DNA of 6,658 bases. It comes from Oxalobacteraceae bacterium (GTDB lineage: Bacteria > Pseudomonadota > Gammaproteobacteria > Burkholderiales > Burkholderiaceae_D). Both the position numbers and the translations under genes were made by a program. Location of the stretch: contig CANFGA010000181.1 in NCBI GenBank assembly GCA_947446335.1, positions 1 to 6,658 of the forward strand, given 5' to 3'. Shown one piece after another: positions 5,010 through 6,658 of the stretch (positions within the stretch are counted from its first letter, which is position 1; each line of letters starts with the position of its first letter). Below the pieces are notes generated by a model. The model was given only the letters and a program-made list of their open reading frames with translations, had not been told where the DNA came from and did no database searches.

Positions 5010-5951
5010 TCAGCGCGCTTCGGCGGCCAGGCTGTTGAAGTCATCAATCCAGCCCTGCATGCGCTCGTGGGCATGGGTTTTCTGGACCGGGGTCGCGATC
5101 GCGATCACTTTCAGCACCATCTGCATGGTGGCCGCGTTCGAGGCGTCGAAAAACGCCTGGTGTTCGGATTGCTCGAGGCGCGCAAAGGCATTCTTGATCA
5201 AATTCTGGATCAGCGCCTCGGTGGCTTGCTTGCCCATTTTTTCCCGCTGCACCTTGTGCAGCAAGACGATGATGTTTTTCTGGCGCAGCACGCGTTCATC
5301 GAGCCAGAGCTGATTATCGAGTGGGCGCGCATCGGACAACGTGCGGATGATCGCTTCCTGTTCCCTGCTGAACGAACCGAACCAGGTTTCAAACTGGTCC
5401 AGCGATTTTTCATAGCGTACGTTCTGGCGCTTTTCCGCATTGCCGCTCATGAATTTTTTGCGAAAATCGGCGTTATTCGACGCAAACTTCTTTTCCATGC
5501 TGGCGATCTGCGCCGGTTGCAGCGCGCGCGCCAGATCGGCCAGATCGGGCGCGGCCTTGACCAGCAGCACTTCGGTGCTGGCCTTGACGGCGTCGTAATT
5601 GGCCAGCAAATCGGCCTGGGTCGGATTGCCTTGCAACTGGCGCTGGCCCGTTTCCAGCAGTTGCACGTAATTTTTCAGCTGCGTCTTGCGGTGCCACGCC
5701 AGCAGACCGTCGATGTCTTCGCGGACATCATCTTTTTGCCCCGATGCCAGATCGACATAGCCATTGAGCCACCAGTACAGCAGCGTATCGCCATGGTTGT
5801 AGCTGAGCCGGATCGAACTGCAGCCGGTCACCAACACCGTCAGCGCCAGCAGTGCAATCAGCCAGATTCGTGCCACAGGCCTGGCTACAGATCGCGTTGC
5901 AGGCCGGGCTATGGGCCGGGCGGCAGAGTCTTGCATGTTAAACTTTGACAT
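5010..5951 (-). CDS. DUF6279-type lipoprotein, function unknown
   Basis: This is a predicted lipoprotein of 313 residues from the ATG at 5951. A hydrophobic segment IWLIALLALTVLVTG (29-43) ends in the lipobox LVTGC, with Cys44 the likely lipidated residue. Ser-Ser follow the cysteine, which favours the outer membrane over inner-membrane retention. The mature part begins IRLSYNHGDTLLYWWLNGYVDL, the conserved opening of DUF6279 proteins, and the rest is mostly alpha-helical and charged with no catalytic motif I can name. The N-terminal region before the signal is long (about 28 residues) and built of degenerate Ala-Arg-Pro repeats, unusual for a lipoprotein signal. A GTG at 5876 would start the protein at MARIWLIALL, giving a normal 18-residue signal peptide and a 288-residue protein. 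The ATG at 5951 has no clear ribosome site. The gene is divergent from glmU, 28 bases away (103 if GTG is used). Confidence 0.85.
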   Translation of the reverse strand: MSKFNMQDSAARPIARPATRSVARPVARIWLIALLALTVLVTGCSSIRLSYNHGDTLLYWWLNGYVDLASGQKDDVREDIDGLLAWHRKTQLKNYVQLLETGQRQLQGNPTQADLLANYDAVKASTEVLLVKAAPDLADLARALQPAQIASMEKKFASNNADFRKKFMSGNAEKRQNVRYEKSLDQFETWFGSFSREQEAIIRTLSDARPLDNQLWLDERVLRQKNIIVLLHKVQREKMGKQATEALIQNLIKNAFARLEQSEHQAFFDASNAATMQMVLKVIAIATPVQKTHAHERMQGWIDDFNSLAAEAR

Positions 5952-5979
5952 AATTTCAACTTATAAAAGATGACCGACC
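5952..5979. promoter_or_regulatory. short divergent intergenic region, lipoprotein gene / glmU
   Basis: Only 28 AT-rich bases separate the two divergent start codons, too few for two complete sigma-70 promoters. Promoter-like pieces are present: TTGACA at 5945-5950 (inside the first lipoprotein codons) and TATAAA at 5962-5967 on the plus strand. Their 11-base gap is too short to be a pair. The actual promoters must reach into one or both genes, or the lipoprotein gene starts further in. Confidence 0.35.
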
Positions 5980-6658
5980 ATGAATATTGTGATCCTCGCC
6001 GCAGGCATGGGAAAGCGCATGCAATCCGCGCTGCCGAAAGTGCTGCACCCGCTGGCCGGCAAACCGCTCTTGTCGCACGTGATCGCGACCGCGCGCAGCC
6101 TGGCGCCAACAAAATTATGCGTGATTTACGGACATGGCGCTGACGCGGTGCTGGAATTGCTCGCCCGCCTCGATGGCGCAAGCGGTGCAGCGGCTGAAAA
6201 AATCGCCGCCGCATTGCAAGAACCACAACTGGGTACCGGCCACGCGGTGATGCAGGCGCTGCCGCTGCTGGATGACGATGTACCGACGCTGATCCTGTAC
6301 GGCGATGTACCATTGACAACGACGGCATCGCTGCAGCGCCTGCTGGATGCAGCCGGCAGCGACCAGCTCGGCATCCTGACCGTGGTGCAGGATAATCCGT
6401 TCGGCCTTGGGCGCATCGTGCGCGCCGATGGCCATATCGTCGCCATCGTCGAAGAAAAGGATGCCAGTTCCGAGCAGCGCCAGATCAAGGAAATCAACAG
6501 CGGCATCATCGTCGCGCCGACCGCGCACCTGAAAAAATGGCTGGCCGCGTTATCGAACGACAATGCGCAGCGCGAGTATTACCTCACCGATATCGTCGCG
6601 CAAGCGGTGCAGGATGGCGTGGCGGTGGTATCGGCCCAGCCGGGTGCGCAGTGGGAAG
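5980..6658 (+). CDS. glmU: GlmU N-terminal part (partial, cut by window edge)
   Basis: This is the bifunctional enzyme that makes UDP-N-acetylglucosamine: the C-terminal domain acetylates glucosamine-1-phosphate and the N-terminal domain adds UMP from UTP. It works in the cytosol and feeds peptidoglycan and lipopolysaccharide synthesis. The 226 residues present cover most of the uridyltransferase domain: nucleotide-binding loop LAAGMGKRM at 6-14, Lys20 in LPKVLHPLAGKPL, QLGTGHAV at 83-90, YGDVPL at 107-112 with metal-binding Asp109, GLGRIVR at 142-148, and EINSGI at 171-176. Position 12 is Lys where E. coli GlmU has Thr. The expected full length is about 450 residues, so roughly half, including the whole acetyltransferase domain, lies beyond the right edge. 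The ATG at 5980 gives the standard MNIVILAAG start; only a weak purine stretch (AAAAGA) precedes it. Confidence 0.96.
   Translation, partial: MNIVILAAGMGKRMQSALPKVLHPLAGKPLLSHVIATARSLAPTKLCVIYGHGADAVLELLARLDGASGAAAEKIAAALQEPQLGTGHAVMQALPLLDDDVPTLILYGDVPLTTTASLQRLLDAAGSDQLGILTVVQDNPFGLGRIVRADGHIVAIVEEKDASSEQRQIKEINSGIIVAPTAHLKKWLAALSNDNAQREYYLTDIVAQAVQDGVAVVSAQPGAQWE

Noticed and set aside
5067..5948. Long plus-strand frame of 293 codons antisense to the lipoprotein gene
   Set aside because: It mirrors the codon structure of the real gene on the other strand; the minus-strand frame has a lipobox and known family features.

Overview
The window looks like chromosome of a betaproteobacterium, most likely of the Oxalobacteraceae (Janthinobacterium/Duganella/Massilia-like). 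This rests on the Allochromatium-type 2[4Fe-4S] ferredoxin following coaD, the DUF6279-type lipoprotein, the AAGMGKRM form of the GlmU nucleotide-binding motif, and GC-rich coding DNA. The genus is an inference; no database was consulted.

Layout. At the left, a small predicted membrane protein of unknown function (plus strand, about 107-406) converges on a minus-strand housekeeping operon. Read 5' to 3' on the minus strand, that operon is rsmD (16S rRNA m2G966 methyltransferase, 4855-4187), then a group II intron of about 2.88 kb, then coaD (phosphopantetheine adenylyltransferase, 1207-713), then a bacterial-type ferredoxin (698-447, 14 nt after coaD). Upstream of rsmD is a long imperfect inverted repeat (4917-4989) resembling a dispersed REP-type element. 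Then come a DUF6279-type lipoprotein gene (minus, 5951-5010) and, divergently, the 5' part of glmU (plus, from 5980, running off the right edge).

The main accessory element is the intron. It lies in the rsmD-coaD intergenic space, in the same orientation as the operon, so it is removable from the polycistronic RNA. Its start at 4114 is supported by a GUGCGAC 5' terminus and by a six-pair match between the last six exon bases (GUUCUA) and an EBS1 sequence (UGGAAC) displayed in a 7-bp hairpin loop at 3404-3426. Its 3' end is marked by a textbook 34-nt domain V (1307-1274) and a domain VI with a bulged branch-point A (1239), giving an end at about 1233. It encodes an intact 566-aa reverse transcriptase/maturase with a complete HNH endonuclease domain, so it may be active. 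Splicing would leave a 97-nt rsmD-coaD spacer.

The least ordinary part is the 1.09-kb non-coding 5' region of the intron (3027-4114). It is longer than I expect for a bacterial ORF-containing group II intron, and its outer ~450 nt hold a cluster of hairpins and repeated TTAGCG motifs. A second oddity is an in-frame ATG with a Shine-Dalgarno-like sequence inside domain VI, which could give a 15-residue N-terminal extension of CoaD from unspliced RNA. I found no CRISPR array, tRNA, rRNA or defence-system genes.
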